Positions 47,997-59,382 of a stretch of 64,000 nt of DNA are shown here, one piece after another. Each line of letters begins with the position of its first letter. The stretch's first letter is position 1. Source of the DNA: Scalesia atractyloides (lineage: Eukaryota; Streptophyta; Magnoliopsida; Asterales; Asteraceae); contig CAMTDV010000013.1 of NCBI GenBank assembly GCA_947069175.1, forward strand, positions 27,407,857 through 27,471,856. The letters run 5' to 3'. The notes under the pieces were generated by a model, which was not told the DNA's origin, did not search any database, and saw only the letters and a list, made by a program, of their open reading frames with translations. The position numbers and the translations under genes were made by a program.

Positions 47997-48006
47997 TTAT
48001 TTATAG
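47997..48006 (-). promoter_or_regulatory. TATA box in the minus-strand solo LTR
   Basis: The minus strand reads CTATAAATAA, a strong plant TATA consensus, placed about 320 bp from the LTR 3' end. Confidence 0.5.
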
Positions 48007-48554
48007 CCGAGAAAGAGGTATGTTCAGGAGAAGTGCTGGTGGGCCTTGGGCCCGGCCCGTACAGCCAGAGACATCCTTTTTGTCTCTCGGCGTCAGACAT
48101 TAAATGCTCCCTGCAGGAGAATTAATGTTCACTGTCGGGAGGTATGCTTTGTCAGATGTTGAGTGGTGCCACGTGTAAATGCAGTCGTCTCTGGTGTCAG
48201 GGCTGTTGCCAACCGAAAATGGAGAAAGTGGAACAGTCACTGGAAGAGACGTGGTTGGTGTATGGTCTGACATCTGCCTCACTGACCATGGGCCCTGTCA
48301 CACGCAACCTGCCAAGTGACCTTTGGTCACAGTTCTGCCATTTCGTACCCTAAGGTATGGTCAACATCTCTTAGTGCTTACCCTTTATGCGAGGTGGTCA
48401 AGGTTTTTCCCGCCAGCGCAAGGTGTCAGGGGTACATCCTTTTGTCCTAAGACTATAAGGCGCTTCTCATGTGTGTCTTGTCCTTGCAAGGTTTTGGGAT
48501 TCGCAGCTCAGAGGAATGTTGTTGTGCGCAGGGTCTAGTAGCCTGCGCGTGTGA

Positions 48555-48731
48555 GTCTAACTTGTCGTTGTGGCGAGTACATAAGGCTCGTCGTGCGACT
48601 TTATTGTATTTGTCTAATTCACCGTTGCGCTGAGTGCGCAAGGTTCATTGTGTGACCTATAGTGGTTGTTGGTCTAATTCACAGTTGCGCTGAGTGCGCA
48701 AGGTTCGTTGTGTGACCTACTGGATCTAAGG
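48555..48731 (-). repeat. 60-bp tandem repeat inside the solo LTR
   Basis: Units starting GTCTAATTCACMGTTGCGC lie at 48612 and 48672, exactly 60 bp apart and nearly identical. A diverged third copy (GTCTAACTTGTCGTTGTGG) starts at 48555. U3 regions often carry such enhancer-like repeats. Confidence 0.7.
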
Positions 48732-48816
48732 AAGGCGCACCATTGCACATTGCGCGCGAGGTTGTCCTTGTAAAAATTTGGTCAAGGGTATGGTCATTTG
48801 GGACCATACCTCCTCA

Positions 48817-48821
48817 CATGT
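48817..48821. other. Target duplication CATGT, right
   Basis: CATGT follows CATACCTCCTCA and matches 47683-47687. Confidence 0.65.
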
Positions 48822-49060
48822 GTTTTGGTGAAATTTCATCTATAGTCCTCATCTTTCTAAAATTATAGTATAGTCCCCAACTTCTATGCACTCGTTTCTC
48901 GGATAGTCCCTAACGTGGATGGAAATTAGTTTTCTCAGTTAAATGAGTGTGAAATAACAAAATTACCATTCATTAAAAAATAAAACATTAATTATTAAGA
49001 AAGATAAGTGGGACCACCTCAATTTTTTGTTTTTTTAATGACGATAAATTAAAATTACAT

Positions 49061-49140
49061 CTTTAACTAGATTTGAACCTATAACCTCCCCTCTAAAAGA
49101 CATAAACATCTACCAAGTGGGCTAGCCCCATATTAGCACC
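49061..49140 (-). repeat. tRNA-type SINE-like segment
   Basis: On the minus strand GGGGCTAGCCCACTTGG contains an A box (TAGCCCACTTGG, 49113-49124) and, 32 bp on, a B box (AGGTTCAAATCT, 49069-49080). This is the layout of a tRNA-derived SINE head. No tail or target duplication could be fixed. Confidence 0.45.
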
Positions 49141-49829
49141 ACAGTTATTAAAATATAAAAAGTGGGACCCACTTGAAACTTCTTCTTCATCTCCTTGCAA
49201 CCCTTTCTCTTTCACAAACCCTCTACCACCTGAAACCTTCTCCTGACCACCACCTTTGCTGAACCACCACTCTGGCATCTCTCACTTCGAGTTTTCACCA
49301 CCAATTTATATAATTAAAACTCAAAAACCATTGAAACCCACAACCTGACAACCTACAACCACCATAGCCACTACCGGAAACATCAAAATCTCCATCCTCA
49401 ACAATATTCTTTACTGTCACACACAACCGCATCACCATTCACCACATTTCACCCCACGACCACCGTTTAAACATCGCCATCCACCATCACCACCATAATT
49501 TCCATAAAACATCCACATCTCCCACTCTCCACATCATGTTCAACTCCACACAACCACTTGAACCACCGTTTCTCCAATGCCACACCTCACAACTGCATCG
49601 TCACCCCCGTTCATCACCAACCTCCTCAGACCACAAACACTATTTAACATCCACCTTTCATCTTCGTTCAACCACCACCCATCTCTAAACTCGATGTCCA
49701 CCGTTCTCACCCCTTCGACGAAATAACCCATGAACCACCACCATTTCCATCGACAACTTCCATCTCACAACACTCCTCTAGTGCCGAATTAAAAAACGGA
49801 AAGAGTATAGAAAGTTGTGTTGCTACTTT
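49141..49829. other. CCACC-rich interval, no gene supported
   Basis: About 690 bp rich in CACC and ACAACC words; the short open frames follow from composition. It appears to be target DNA of the chromovirus element. Confidence 0.35.
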
Positions 49830-49984
49830 TTGGATTATAGAGAAAGAGAGAGAGAGAGGCATATAACATGTTGGCAGCTGAAATTTTTTAAAACACCATT
49901 AGGATTTGTTAGTTTAGTGTGTGTTTGCGTTGAGAGAGAACTGGTGTGTGTAATGGCTGTTGCAAGGGGATCTCGAAGGATAAG
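49830..49984 (+). repeat. Left flank segment, copied inside the element
   Basis: 155 bp from TTGGATTATAGAGAAAG to CGAAGGATAAG, directly before the 5' LTR. A nearly identical 156-bp copy lies at 58117-58272, between pol and the 3' LTR. It has an (AG)n run and ends in the target duplication ATAAG. Confidence 0.85.
49980..49984. other. Target duplication ATAAG, left
   Basis: ATAAG precedes TGTAACA and is matched at 60940-60944. Confidence 0.8.
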
Positions 49985-50168
49985 TGTAACATTTGTCGAA
50001 AACGGGTTTTCCAAACCCGCTCCATTTGTAATCGAATATCAAGTTATAAATGTTCGTTGCGTATTTATGCCTATTTTGATTTTTAATAATACATAATTAA
50101 TAAACAAACTAATCTATAAAAGTTATAATTGATAAAAAGTAAAAATAAAATAATTAAAAATAAAATGA

Positions 50169-50249
50169 GGCTGCCGGGACTCGAACCCGGGTCAGCCGGA
50201 AGAGAACTCAAAGACTTAACACACACACGCATAACCACTCCGCCACTTG
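50169..50249 (-). other. tRNA-like module 1, 5' LTR
   Basis: On the minus strand, an A-box-like GGCGGAGTGGTTATGC and a perfect 5-bp T arm (CCGGG, loop TTCGAGT, CCCGG). The longer middle is as in Ser/Leu tRNAs. Confidence 0.65.
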
Positions 50250-51084
50250 TTGTTTTCTGTCAACTCTAGGAAACAAATAAATCTTATAAACAAACATAAA
50301 TCAACCGGTTACGCCAACTGTAACTGAAATCGGTCATCAAACGCTCAAAGACGATTTGAGTACTCGCGGTTCACTGGCATAACCGATATACCGACGTTTT
50401 CAATCAAGTTGCTTTGAATGAACTTGAATTCTAGAAGTGGATCGGTTTTTATAACCGAAAATCTTCAATTCCAGAAATTACTTCCATCCTTGTACTCCTT
50501 CGCGACTCAAACATAATCTACAGACTCTCAATTACATTTTCGCTCAAGTTTCAGTCCGCCGGAGAATCAAATTTTACTCGCCGGAAAGTTTCTGCAAGTC
50601 GCAGGAAAACCGTATTCTCCATCAAAACGGTAAGTCTATCAATACCGTCGTGGTCTATCAATTGTTAAGCTATTTCTAACTCAGACCTTTCAATTGAAAT
50701 CAAATTCAGACGCTGCTATCGGATAATTCCAGTTCGCCGGAAAACTTCTGAAAATCCTTATTTCCAGCTGTGAAATAAACACCCTGTTAACGTTTGTTTA
50801 GCACTTCAATTCCACGATTAGCTAATCAAAACGGATAATTTGCTTGCTCAGTTGAAGTTCATAAAAACAGAGCCGACGCCTTGCCGGAATTTCTGTGATA
50901 AATCATTCCTCCGGTATGTTTACTTCCAACACCGTCTCTGCCATTTCATTTTAGTCTTATGAATGATTGTTAATAGTTTAAAAGCAAGAAACAGATTAGT
51001 AAACAGTTGACTGTAAATTCAGCGAAGAAGATGAAGTGTGATAACAATACAAGATTAATTAAAATCGGTTTTTTAAACGGGTTA

Positions 51085-51325
51085 GACACACAGTCCAGCG
51101 GTGGACTGTGTGCAAACAATACGCACACGCCGCGAGTTCGATCCCTGATACACACACCCACTCTGAAATAAAGATGTTTTATTTTTCTAACTTAACCGGA
51201 TTAACTACGTTAGTTGTTAAGTATAATAAGAATCTGTATATTAACCAAGTTAGACACACAGTCCAGCGGTGGACTGTGTGTAGCGTTAAAGCACAGGTCT
51301 GGGTTCGAGACTTGTACAAGGCACC
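51085..51325 (+). other. tRNA-like modules 2 and 3, 5' LTR
   Basis: Modules at 51085-51150 and 51253-51325, each with the 9-bp CACAGTCCA/TGGACTGTG hairpin and a B-box word (GAGTTCGATCC, GGGTTCGAGAC). Confidence 0.6.
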
Positions 51326-51420
51326 GGTTCGATGATTTAAAATGTTTTTGAAAATAAAAGAATTTTGAATAACCTGAGTTAATATATAAGTATAATTAAA
51401 AACAGAATTATTTCGGGTTA

Positions 51421-51493
51421 GACACGTAGATCAGTTGGTAGAGCTGCGTGCACGCGTACGGGAGGTCTCGGGTTCGAGCCTCACCGGCGCATA
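51421..51493 (+). other. tRNA-like module 4, 5' LTR
   Basis: An A box with one change (TAGATCAGTTGGTAGAGC) and a B box GGGTTCGAGCC. The change breaks one D-stem pair that is intact in the other two LTRs. Confidence 0.68.
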
Positions 51494-52640
51494 CAATTAC
51501 ACAAATAAAACCGGTCAACAAGTCAAACGGTCAACGATCGCAAAAGTCAACATATTTTTATATTTTTATTTATTTAATTTAATTTAAAAACCAATTAAAA
51601 ATACTTAAAATAATGTTTTTAAAATAGGAAATAGCCTTAAACTCACAAAAATATATCTAAAAATCTTATTAAAATTATTAATAAAATCTACTCATTTACT
51701 ATATTTTTCCGTTATTATTTAGGTTAGTTAATTCTCGTTGTTCAACTCTTCCAACTCGTGCGCATCTCACCATCTCCAATCAAACGCACCCAATGTGAGT
51801 GAATCTTTACAAATTCCCCGTTTTAATCACGTTTTTGGGGTGTATCATGTGTCTTGCCACTTATTATACTTAAATCATTGTGCATACATCATATAATGAA
51901 CAAATGTGTATTCAGTTTGATTCAATTGTTTGTGTGGTTATTGTTAGATTTAGTTCATTATTTTCAGTACATGCAATTTCATAGGCCGCCGCTCCCCATT
52001 ACATTATGAGCGTTGAGCATGTTCCCATTACATTATGAGCGTGAACCTGGAGTGCCAACATACGATCGGCTCCGTTTGATTGAGCCTTGATCGCACAGAC
52101 ATTTATCATTTTCAGTACATGCAATACGATCGGCTCCGTTTGATTGAGCCTTGATCGCACAGTTTCATTCATGTTATATATTAATGCAAGTTGATATGTT
52201 ATGGTATGCTGTTGGTATGTTATTGTATGTTATAGTTTGTGGTTAACATTGTTACTGATTGATTATTTACATTTGCTCACTTATGATTATGCACAATTTT
52301 TCCTTGATAAAATAACAAGAAAATCAATTATAAATGTTTATCTAACAAGGTTCACTCGCCAACTTATGTTGACCAAAAACCCCCATTTTTACACATGATA
52401 CAGGTGAACCAGCTGCAGCCAGAAACACATAGGATTGGCCTAGAAGAATAAAATGGTTTAGAGCTTGGAATTGTTTAGTTGGTTATTTTTTTCTTTGTAT
52501 TTGTATGGACATGTTTGGATTATTGGGAATGTAATTTTGACTTTAATAAATATGAAACATATTAGTAAATATCATGAGCTTTGGTGATAACCCAATTATG
52601 CCCCGACTCTTATTCCGCTGCGGGTCGGGGTGTGACAGAT

Positions 52641-52655
52641 TTGTATCAGAGCCAT
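52641..52655 (+). other. Chromovirus primer-binding site (initiator tRNA-Met type)
   Basis: TTGTATCAGAGCCATG lies three bases after the 5' LTR and matches the plant TGGTATCAGAGC site with one or two changes. Confidence 0.75.
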
Positions 52656-53449
52656 GACTTAGGGATATAGGATAGGTTATTAGACCCTTAGAGCCTATAC
52701 TATAGTTGTTTAGAAATTTTTAAGATTTTTGTGTGTTACATGCCAAATTTCATGATGCTTATATGTTTTATGTTAAATGTTACATTCAATGTTATGCAAG
52801 CATGTTCATAAGTATATATTATCATATAATGCCTATCATGAATCATATTCTCATAACATATTATATCCATGAAAGCACACACCACATCATTTTCATGATT
52901 GCTTTTACAACGATTTTTGTATTTTCAAATCTCATCAAAGTGAGTTCTCATGACGGGCATGTAGTAACTGGAAGGGTACCTGTACCGGTAGTCGGAACGT
53001 CCTGTCTAGGCTGGCATTCGTATAAATCCAAAATAAAGGACCAGTTTGCCTACCTGGGACTAACGATGAGAGTACGAAGTACCTATTAGGCCAAAGCATG
53101 CTATACCAAACTCGTGTGAGCTAACCCCACTTTGAGTTGTCATTGTGTCTACACCTGGACACATTCCGACCATACATCTCGTAAACATATTTTGTGGTTT
53201 GCATTCGGGTGATGCGAGTATTAAATCGCCAATACTAATGTGAATCCTACCAAGCCAATAGCCATGGGGGCCCACATGACTATACAGGTGAAGGTATGGG
53301 GGACATTTGAGGCCCAACATGAGCAAACCCAAGACATCCTATGGATGTAGTTGCATTATTGATATTTATGTTATTTTCATTTTCTTAAAGACACATGACA
53401 CCTAAAAAGACTCCATAAACTCACAATCTTCGTATGTATGTTCCTGTAG
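52656..53449 (+). other. Chromovirus leader
   Basis: About 790 bp between primer site and gag. The 118-codon open frame at 52733-53089 shows no recognisable domain. Nothing else supported. Confidence 0.5.
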
Positions 53450-54428
53450 ATGTCGGCTAGACAACAACGAGGGGGTAAAAGATCAGGAAGGTCTCACGAA
53501 CGCTTGGCCACTCAGATCGCGAAACAAATGGCCGCGGTGCTTCCTGACATTGTGGTTCAAGTACAACAAGCTCTCACACAAATCCCACTAACCCTCCCTA
53601 GCAAGACGACCAGAACATCGACAACCCTCCTACCAGCAAGTGCTCATATAAACATTTCAAGTCGTGTGACCCTCCTAAATTTGAAGGGACTGAAGGTGTC
53701 ACTGCTCTCCTTCACTGGTTTGAGGAAATGGAAAACACCTTCCTCAACTGCGATTGTCCCGATGATCGCAAGGTTCGATACGCGACCGGGAGACTATTTG
53801 GGGTAGCTCTCACCTGGTGGAATACTGAAAAGGGGAAGAGGGGAATTGATGATGCAATGGCCTTAACATGGGAGGAGTTAAGGGAAATTATGACTAGGCG
53901 GTTCTGTCCTAGGAGTGAGATTAAAAAGTTGGAGGACGAATTTCATTCTTTGAAGCAGAAGGAGGGAGATCATGCTTCCTACAACAAGAGGTTCTTAGAG
54001 TTGAACCAAATGGTTCCTAACTTGTTCACCCCAACTTATCGTTTAATCGAGCATTATATTCGAGGACTTCCCTCGAAAATTCAAGATTCAGTTCTCAGCA
54101 CTTCACCAGCAACACTTGAAGCTGCTATGGAACTAGCCACTGAACTGACCGAGAATCGAATTCGCAACGGTAAGTTTAAAGAAGAGAAAAAGAAAGCCCC
54201 TGTTGAGGGTCAAACTTCAAACCATTCCACCTCCTCCTCCAAGTATGCTAACAAGAGGAAGCGTAACACCAGAAACTTCGCGGTCACACAAACCAGTTAC
54301 CCTATCCCTGCTGCACCCATTACTCAAGTTGCCCTTCACCTGCACCATACAAAAGACCATACTCTGGCCCGTTACCAAAATGCAACCGTTGCCAATACCA
54401 CCATTTTCCTGATCATCCTTGCCAACAT

Positions 54429-54470
54429 TGCACCGGCTGTGGTCGCGCAGGGCATACTGTTCAAACCTGC
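54429..54470 (+). other. First CCHC knuckle of chromovirus gag
   Basis: CTGCGRAGHTVQTC (C-x2-C-x4-H-x4-C), preceded by a Cys/His cluster CNRCQYHHFPDHPCQHC that may form a further zinc site. Confidence 0.8.
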
Positions 54471-54626
54471 CGCATGCCTCAGCGAACGAACCGCCACCAG
54501 CCTTCAACCCAAACCCACCAACAAATAATGGGTCAAGCCCAACAACCCCTACTATTACCACCTACCCAACATTTAGCCCAATCATACTACCAACCCAACT
54601 ATCCCATGGTACAACCTATGCGGGCC

Positions 54627-54668
54627 TGCTACAATTGTGGAGACCCAAGCCACTTTAGAAACACTTGT
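54627..54668 (+). other. Second CCHC knuckle of chromovirus gag
   Basis: CYNCGDPSHFRNTC, canonical spacing. Confidence 0.88.
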
Positions 54669-55190
54669 CCAAGGTTGGTGAACATTATTCACGCTCAAGC
54701 CCAAGCCAATCCAGTGAATCAAGCGAACCAAGCTCCTCCACCTGCAAGAGGAAGAGCTTTCAACATCAACGCTAATCAGGCTAGAGCTGACGGCAATGTG
54801 GTTAACGGTACGTTCCTTATAAATGGTAGATATGCATCCATGTTGTTTGATACTGGCGCGGATAAAAGTTTTGTGTCCCTAGAGTTTGAACCCATCCTAA
54901 ATCAAAATCGTGATAAGCTCATGGAATACATAACAGTAGAAGTTGCTGACGGGAAACCGGTCTCTTTAAACTCTATTATACGCAACTGTACACTCACCTT
55001 AAACGACCACGACTTTCCAGTTGACCTTATTCCTATGAAGTTGGGAAGTTTTGATATCATAATTGGTATGGACTGGCTCAGTCAACATCAGGCAGAAGTT
55101 GTATGCCGCGAAAAGTTTATACGCATTCCTCTTCCAAACGGTCAGACTCTGCGAATCTTGGTGAAACCTCGTCGAAAGAGCTCAGATTAA
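54669..55190 (+). pseudogene. pol: Chromovirus protease region
   Basis: In the frame 54474-55190, after the second knuckle and a Gln/Pro-rich linker, GTFLINGRYASMLFDTGADK gives the aspartic protease active site DTG at about residues 126-128. IIGMDWLSQHQAEV marks the second half. The frame ends at a TAA at 55188, before the RT linker, where an uninterrupted polyprotein would be expected. Confidence 0.8.
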
Positions 55191-56100
55191 TGTCCTGTCT
55201 TCAAGCTCAAAAATATTTCGCAAGAATTATGTCGCGTTTTTAGCTCATATCGTCAAAAAGGGAACCATGGAGAAGAAACTTGAAGACATTCCTGTAGTAA
55301 AAGATTTCCCGCAAGTTTTTCCTGACGACATTTCAGGACTTCCTCCCGTAAGAGAAGTCGAATTCCGCATTGATCTTATACCTGGTGCTACACCAGTTGC
55401 AAAGTCTCCTTATAGGTTAGCCCCCTCTGAAATGCAAGAGCTAGCCAGTCAATTGCAAGAGTTGACTGACAAGGGATTCATACGTCCTAGCTCCTCGCCT
55501 CGGGGTGCACCTGTCCTTTTTGTAAAGAAGAAAGATGGATCGTTTCGCATGTGCATCGACTACAGAGAACTCAACAAGTTAACAATCAAGAATCGCTATC
55601 CATTACCTCGCATTGATGATCTTCTTGACCAACTTCAAGGTGCCAGTTGCTTTTCAAAAATCGACCTTCGATCTGGTTATCATCAACTTAGAGTGCATGA
55701 AGAAGACGTCCCAAGACCGCTTTTCGAACTCGTTATGGTCATTATGAATTCATGGTCATGCCATTTGGTTTAACCAACGCTCCAGCTGTCTCATGAATCT
55801 AATGAACAGAGTCTGCAAACCTTATCTCGATCGTTTTGTTATAGTCTTCATCGACGACATCCTCATTTATTCAAAGTCTAAGTCTGATCATGAGCGACAT
55901 CTTCGACTCATCTTACACTTCTAGAGAATGAAAAGCTTTATGCCAAATTCTCCAAATGTGAATTCTGGTTAAAAGAGGTGCAATTCCTCGGACATGTAGT
56001 CAATGACAAGGGAATACATGTCGACCCCTCAAAGATCAAAGCGGTACAAGAATGGAAAACGCCATGTACCCAACTGAAGTAAGATCTTTTCTTGGTTTGG
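55191..56100 (+). pseudogene. pol: Chromovirus reverse transcriptase, frameshifted
   Basis: The frame 55267-55773 carries the N-terminal RT motifs: FPDDISGLPPVREVEF, KGFIRPSSSPRGAPVLFVKK, MCIDYRELNKLTIKNRYPLP (about residues 95-114) and KIDLRSGYHQ, with the first catalytic Asp at about residue 133. A shift near 55710 moves MPFGLTNAPA into another frame. The catalytic FIDD box (VFIDDILIYSK) is at about 55844-55875. Further stops follow (about 55921), then the LGLAGYYRRFI connection at 56092. Not functional. Confidence 0.85.
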
Positions 56101-57041
56101 CTGGTTATTATCGTCGTTTCATTTCAAACTTCTCTCGCATTGCTGTACCACTCACGGCTTTAACTCACAAGGGAAAACCTTTCATATGGGGACCCAAACA
56201 AGAAGAAGCCTTCCAAACCCTTAAACAAAAACTCTGTGATGCACCAATCCTTACTCTGCCTGAAGGTTGTGATGACTTCATGGTTTATTGCGACGCGTCA
56301 GGGCAAGGGCTAGGCTGTGTTCTAATGCAAAGAGGAAAGGTTATAGCTTATGCTTCGAGACAACTCAAGACTCATGAGAAGAATTACACCACCCATGACC
56401 TAGAACTTGGAGCCGTTGTGTTCGCTCTTAAGATATGGAGACATTATCTCTATGGTACTAAGTGTGAAATATACACTGACCACAAGAGTCTTCAACATAT
56501 CTTCAATCAAAAGGAGTTAAACATGAGGCAACGAAGATGGGTCGAACTTCTAAATGATTATGACTGTGAAATTCGGTACCACCCTGGCAAAGCAAATGTG
56601 GTGGCTGATGCACTCAGTCGAAAGGGTTATGCGAACTCCATTCGACTTCTATGTTCGCAAATCATAACTGACATTAAAGATCAAATTCGAGAAGCCCAAC
56701 ATGTTTCAGTAACGGAAGATGATGTACGAAAGGAGCTGTCCTGTGGAGCTGAACTTAAAATGGAAACTAAATCTGACGGTATTCTGTACTATCTAGATCG
56801 CATATGGATTCCTGACCACAACAATCTTCGTGAAATCCTTATGAATGAGGCTCACAAAACACGATACTCTATACACCCAGGAGCCGATAAGATGTATCAA
56901 GACCTTGGATACACCTATTGGTGGCCTGGAATGAAAAAGGATATTGCTATTTTTGTTTCTAAGTGCCTTACATGTTCCAAGGTGAAAGCTGAACACCCAA
57001 GACCCTCAGGACTTCTGGTCCAACCTGAAATACCTGTATGA
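56052..57041 (+). pseudogene. pol: Chromovirus RNase H and integrase N-terminus
   Basis: The longest open frame of the element, 329 codons. RNase H: VYCDASGQGLG with Asp 81, the DLELGAVV block with Glu 118, YTDHKSLQHI with Asp 143, and VVADALSRK with Asp 186; all four catalytic acids are present. Integrase zinc region: His 268, His 275, Cys 305 and Cys 308 (EAHKTRYSIHPG ... CLTCSKVK). The frame stops at 57041 (QPEIPV-stop), where the integrase core should continue. The first ATG is internal to the former polyprotein. Confidence 0.85.
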
Positions 57042-58112
57042 AGTGGGAAAAATAACCATGGACTTCATTACCGGGTTACCTCGCACTTCTGGTGGGTATG
57101 ACACTATATGGGTAATCATTGATCGACTTACAAAATCAGCTCACTTTATCCTATCCGCGAAGATTTCAAGAACGAAAAACTAGCTTCTATTTATATCAGC
57201 GAAATCGTAAGCCGACATGGTGTACCGTTAAGCATTATTTCAGATCGTGATGGTCGTTTCACTTCACGAACATGGCAAGCAGTACAAGCCGCTTTGGGTA
57301 CGCGATTAGATCTCAGTACCGCCTATCATCCTCAAACTGATGGACAATCTGAACGCACCATTCAAACTCTTGAAGATATGCTTCGAGCATGTGTTATAGA
57401 CTTCAAGGGAAATTGGGACGCTCATCTACCATTAGTTGAATTTTCGTACAACAACAGCTATCATTCAAGCATCGGCATGGCACCTTTTGAAGCCTTATAT
57501 GGTCGTAAGTGCCGATCTCCAGTATGTTGGCACGAAATTGGGGAAGCTCAAATCACTGGTCCAGAATTGATTCAAGAAACCACATACAAGATCCATCAAA
57601 TTCGAAACAATCTTCTTGCGGCTCAAAGTCGTCAAAAGAGTTATGCAGATAAACGACGGAAGCCTTTGGAGTTTAACATTGGGGATCATGTACTTTTGAA
57701 AGTATCACCGTGGAAGGGAGTAGTTCGTTTTGGTCAAAAAGGCAAGCTAGCACCATGCTACGTAGGACCTTTCAAGATACTCGAAAGAGTAGGACCTGTA
57801 GCATACAAGCTTGATCTAGCAGAAGAACTCAACAGGATTAATCCCACATTCCACGTATCAAACTTGAAGAAGTGCCTCGCTGATGAAAATCTCCACATTC
57901 CTCTGGAAGATATTCAGATTGATGAATCTTTGCATTTTATTGAAAGACCGGTAGAGATCATGGACTTCGGAGAAAAACGTCTACGACGGAGTCGCATTCC
58001 AATTGTTAGGGTACGCTGGGAGTCGAAACGGGGACCTGAGTTTACTTGGGAACGTGAAGACTCAATGCGTGAAAAATACCCGCATCTTTTTCCTACTATA
58101 GGAAACAAATAA
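57042..58112 (+). pseudogene. pol: Chromovirus integrase core and chromodomain-like tail
   Basis: After the frame break, MDFITGLPRTSGGYDTIWVI appears at 57058 on. Then a second change occurs near 57150, and ISDRDGRFTSRTW gives the second Asp. The last frame (57294-58112) holds HPQTDGQSERTIQ with the catalytic Glu at residue 20, the GPF motif at 158-160, and a chromodomain-like end at about 218-266 (RVRWESKRGPEFTWERE). In chromoviruses that tail guides integration to particular chromatin. The frame ends at a TAA at 58110. Confidence 0.83.
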
Positions 58113-58116
58113 CATG

Positions 58117-58272
58117 TTGGATTATAGAGAAAGAGAGAGAGAGAGAGGCATATAACATGTTGGCAGCTGAAATTTTTAAAACACCATTAGGATTTGTTAG
58201 TTTAGTGTGTGTTTGCGTTGAGAGAGAACTGGTGTGTGTAATGGCTGTTGCAAGGGGATCTCGAAGGATAAG
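58117..58272 (+). repeat. Internal copy of the left-flank segment
   Basis: 156 bp almost identical to 49830-49984, sitting directly between the pol stop and the 3' LTR, where a polypurine tract would be expected. The junction with pol contains ATAACATGTTGG, a 12-mer that also occurs inside the segment itself. Confidence 0.85.
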
Positions 58273-58455
58273 TGTAACATTTGTCGAAAACGGGTTTTCC
58301 AAACCCGCTCCATTTGTAATCGAATATCAAGTTATAAATGTTCGTTGCGTATTTATGCCTATTTTGATTTTTAATGATACATAATTAATAAACAAACTAA
58401 TCTATAAAAGTTATAATTGATAAAAAGTAAAATAAAATAATTAAAAATAAAATGA

Positions 58456-58536
58456 GGCTGCTGGGACTCGAACCCGGGTCAGCCGGAAGAGAACTCAAAG
58501 ACTTAACACACACACGCATAACCACTTCGCCACTTG
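58456..58536 (-). other. tRNA-like module 1, 3' LTR
   Basis: Same layout as in the 5' LTR, with one substitution beside the T arm and GGCGAAGTGG in place of GGCGGAGTGG. Confidence 0.62.
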
Positions 58537-59382
58537 TTGTTTTCTGTCAACTCTAGGAAACAAATAAATCTTATAAACAAACATAAATCAACCGGTTACG
58601 CCAACTGTAACTGAAATCGGTCATCAAACGCTCAAAGACATTTGAGTACTCCGGTTCACTGGGTATAACCGATATACCGACGTTTTCAATCAAGTTGCTT
58701 TGAATGAACTTGAATTCTAGAAGTGGATCGGTTTTTATAACCGAAAATCTTCAATTCCAGTATTACTTCCATCCTTGTACTCCTTAGCGACTCAAACATA
58801 ATCTACAGACTCTTAATTACATTTTCGCTCAAGTTTCAGTCCGCCGGAGAATCAAATTTTACTCGCCGGAAACTTTCTGCAAGTCGCCGGAAAACCGTAG
58901 TCTCCATCAAAACGGTAAGTCTATCAATACTGTCGTGGTCTATCAATTGTTAAGCTATTTCTAACTCAGACCTTTCAATTGAAATCAAATTCAGACGCTG
59001 CTATCGGATAATTCCAGTTCGCCGGAAAACTTCTGGAAATCCTTATTTCCAGCTGTGAAACGGTATGGACATTTAAACACCCTGTTAACGTTTGTTTAGC
59101 ACTTCAATTCCACGATTAGCTAATCAAAACGGATAATTTGCTTGCTCAGTTGAAGTTCATAAAAACAGAGCCGACGCCTTGCCGGAATTTCTGTGATAAA
59201 TCATTCCTCCGGTATGTTTACTTCCAACACCGTCTCTGCCATTTCATTTTAGTCTTATGAATGATTGTTAATCGTTTAAAAGCAAGAAACAGATTAGTAA
59301 ACAGTTGACTGTAAATTCAGCGAAGAAGATGAAGTGTGATAACAATATAAGATTAATTAAAATCGGTATTTTAGACGGGTTA

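Larger units (their letters stand above)
47688..48816 (-). mobile_element. Solo LTR, minus strand, family unknown
   Basis: A 1129-bp segment with TG...CA ends (minus strand TGAGGAGGTATGG ... GCTTCTTCA) between CATGT duplications. On the minus strand it has a CTATAAATAA box at 47997-48006 and a 60-bp tandem repeat in the U3-like half (48612-48731). No internal region is present, so a solo LTR is the simplest reading. The 76-codon ORF at 47674-47904 crosses its border and is not a gene. Confidence 0.6.
49985..52637 (+). repeat. Chromovirus 5' LTR
   Basis: 2653 bp, TGTAACATTTGTCG ... GGGGTGTGACA. It is paired with 58273-60939 and colinear with the solo LTR at 16986-19605. A direct duplication of about 61 bp (CGATCGGCTCCGTTTGATTG at about 52064 and 52127) is absent from the solo LTR. 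Confidence 0.92.
53450..54668 (+). pseudogene. gag: Chromovirus gag, frameshifted
   Basis: Starts MSARQQRGGKRSGRSHERLA at 53450. A frame change near 53600-53640 leads into the gag core, where PPKFEGTEGVTALLHWFEEM precedes the ATG at 53728. The 53728-54528 frame has a clear Retrotrans_gag domain (LTWWNTEKGKRGIDDAM, then LTWEELREIMTRRFCPR at about residues 50-66, and HYIRGLPSKIQD). Another frame change near 54400-54470 brings in two CCHC knuckles. Gag would form the cytoplasmic particle and bind the element RNA. With two frame breaks it cannot be made whole. Confidence 0.82.

Noticed and set aside
53060..53332. 90-codon minus-strand gene in the chromovirus leader
   Set aside because: No domain, no promoter, and it lies within the leader of an element on the other strand.
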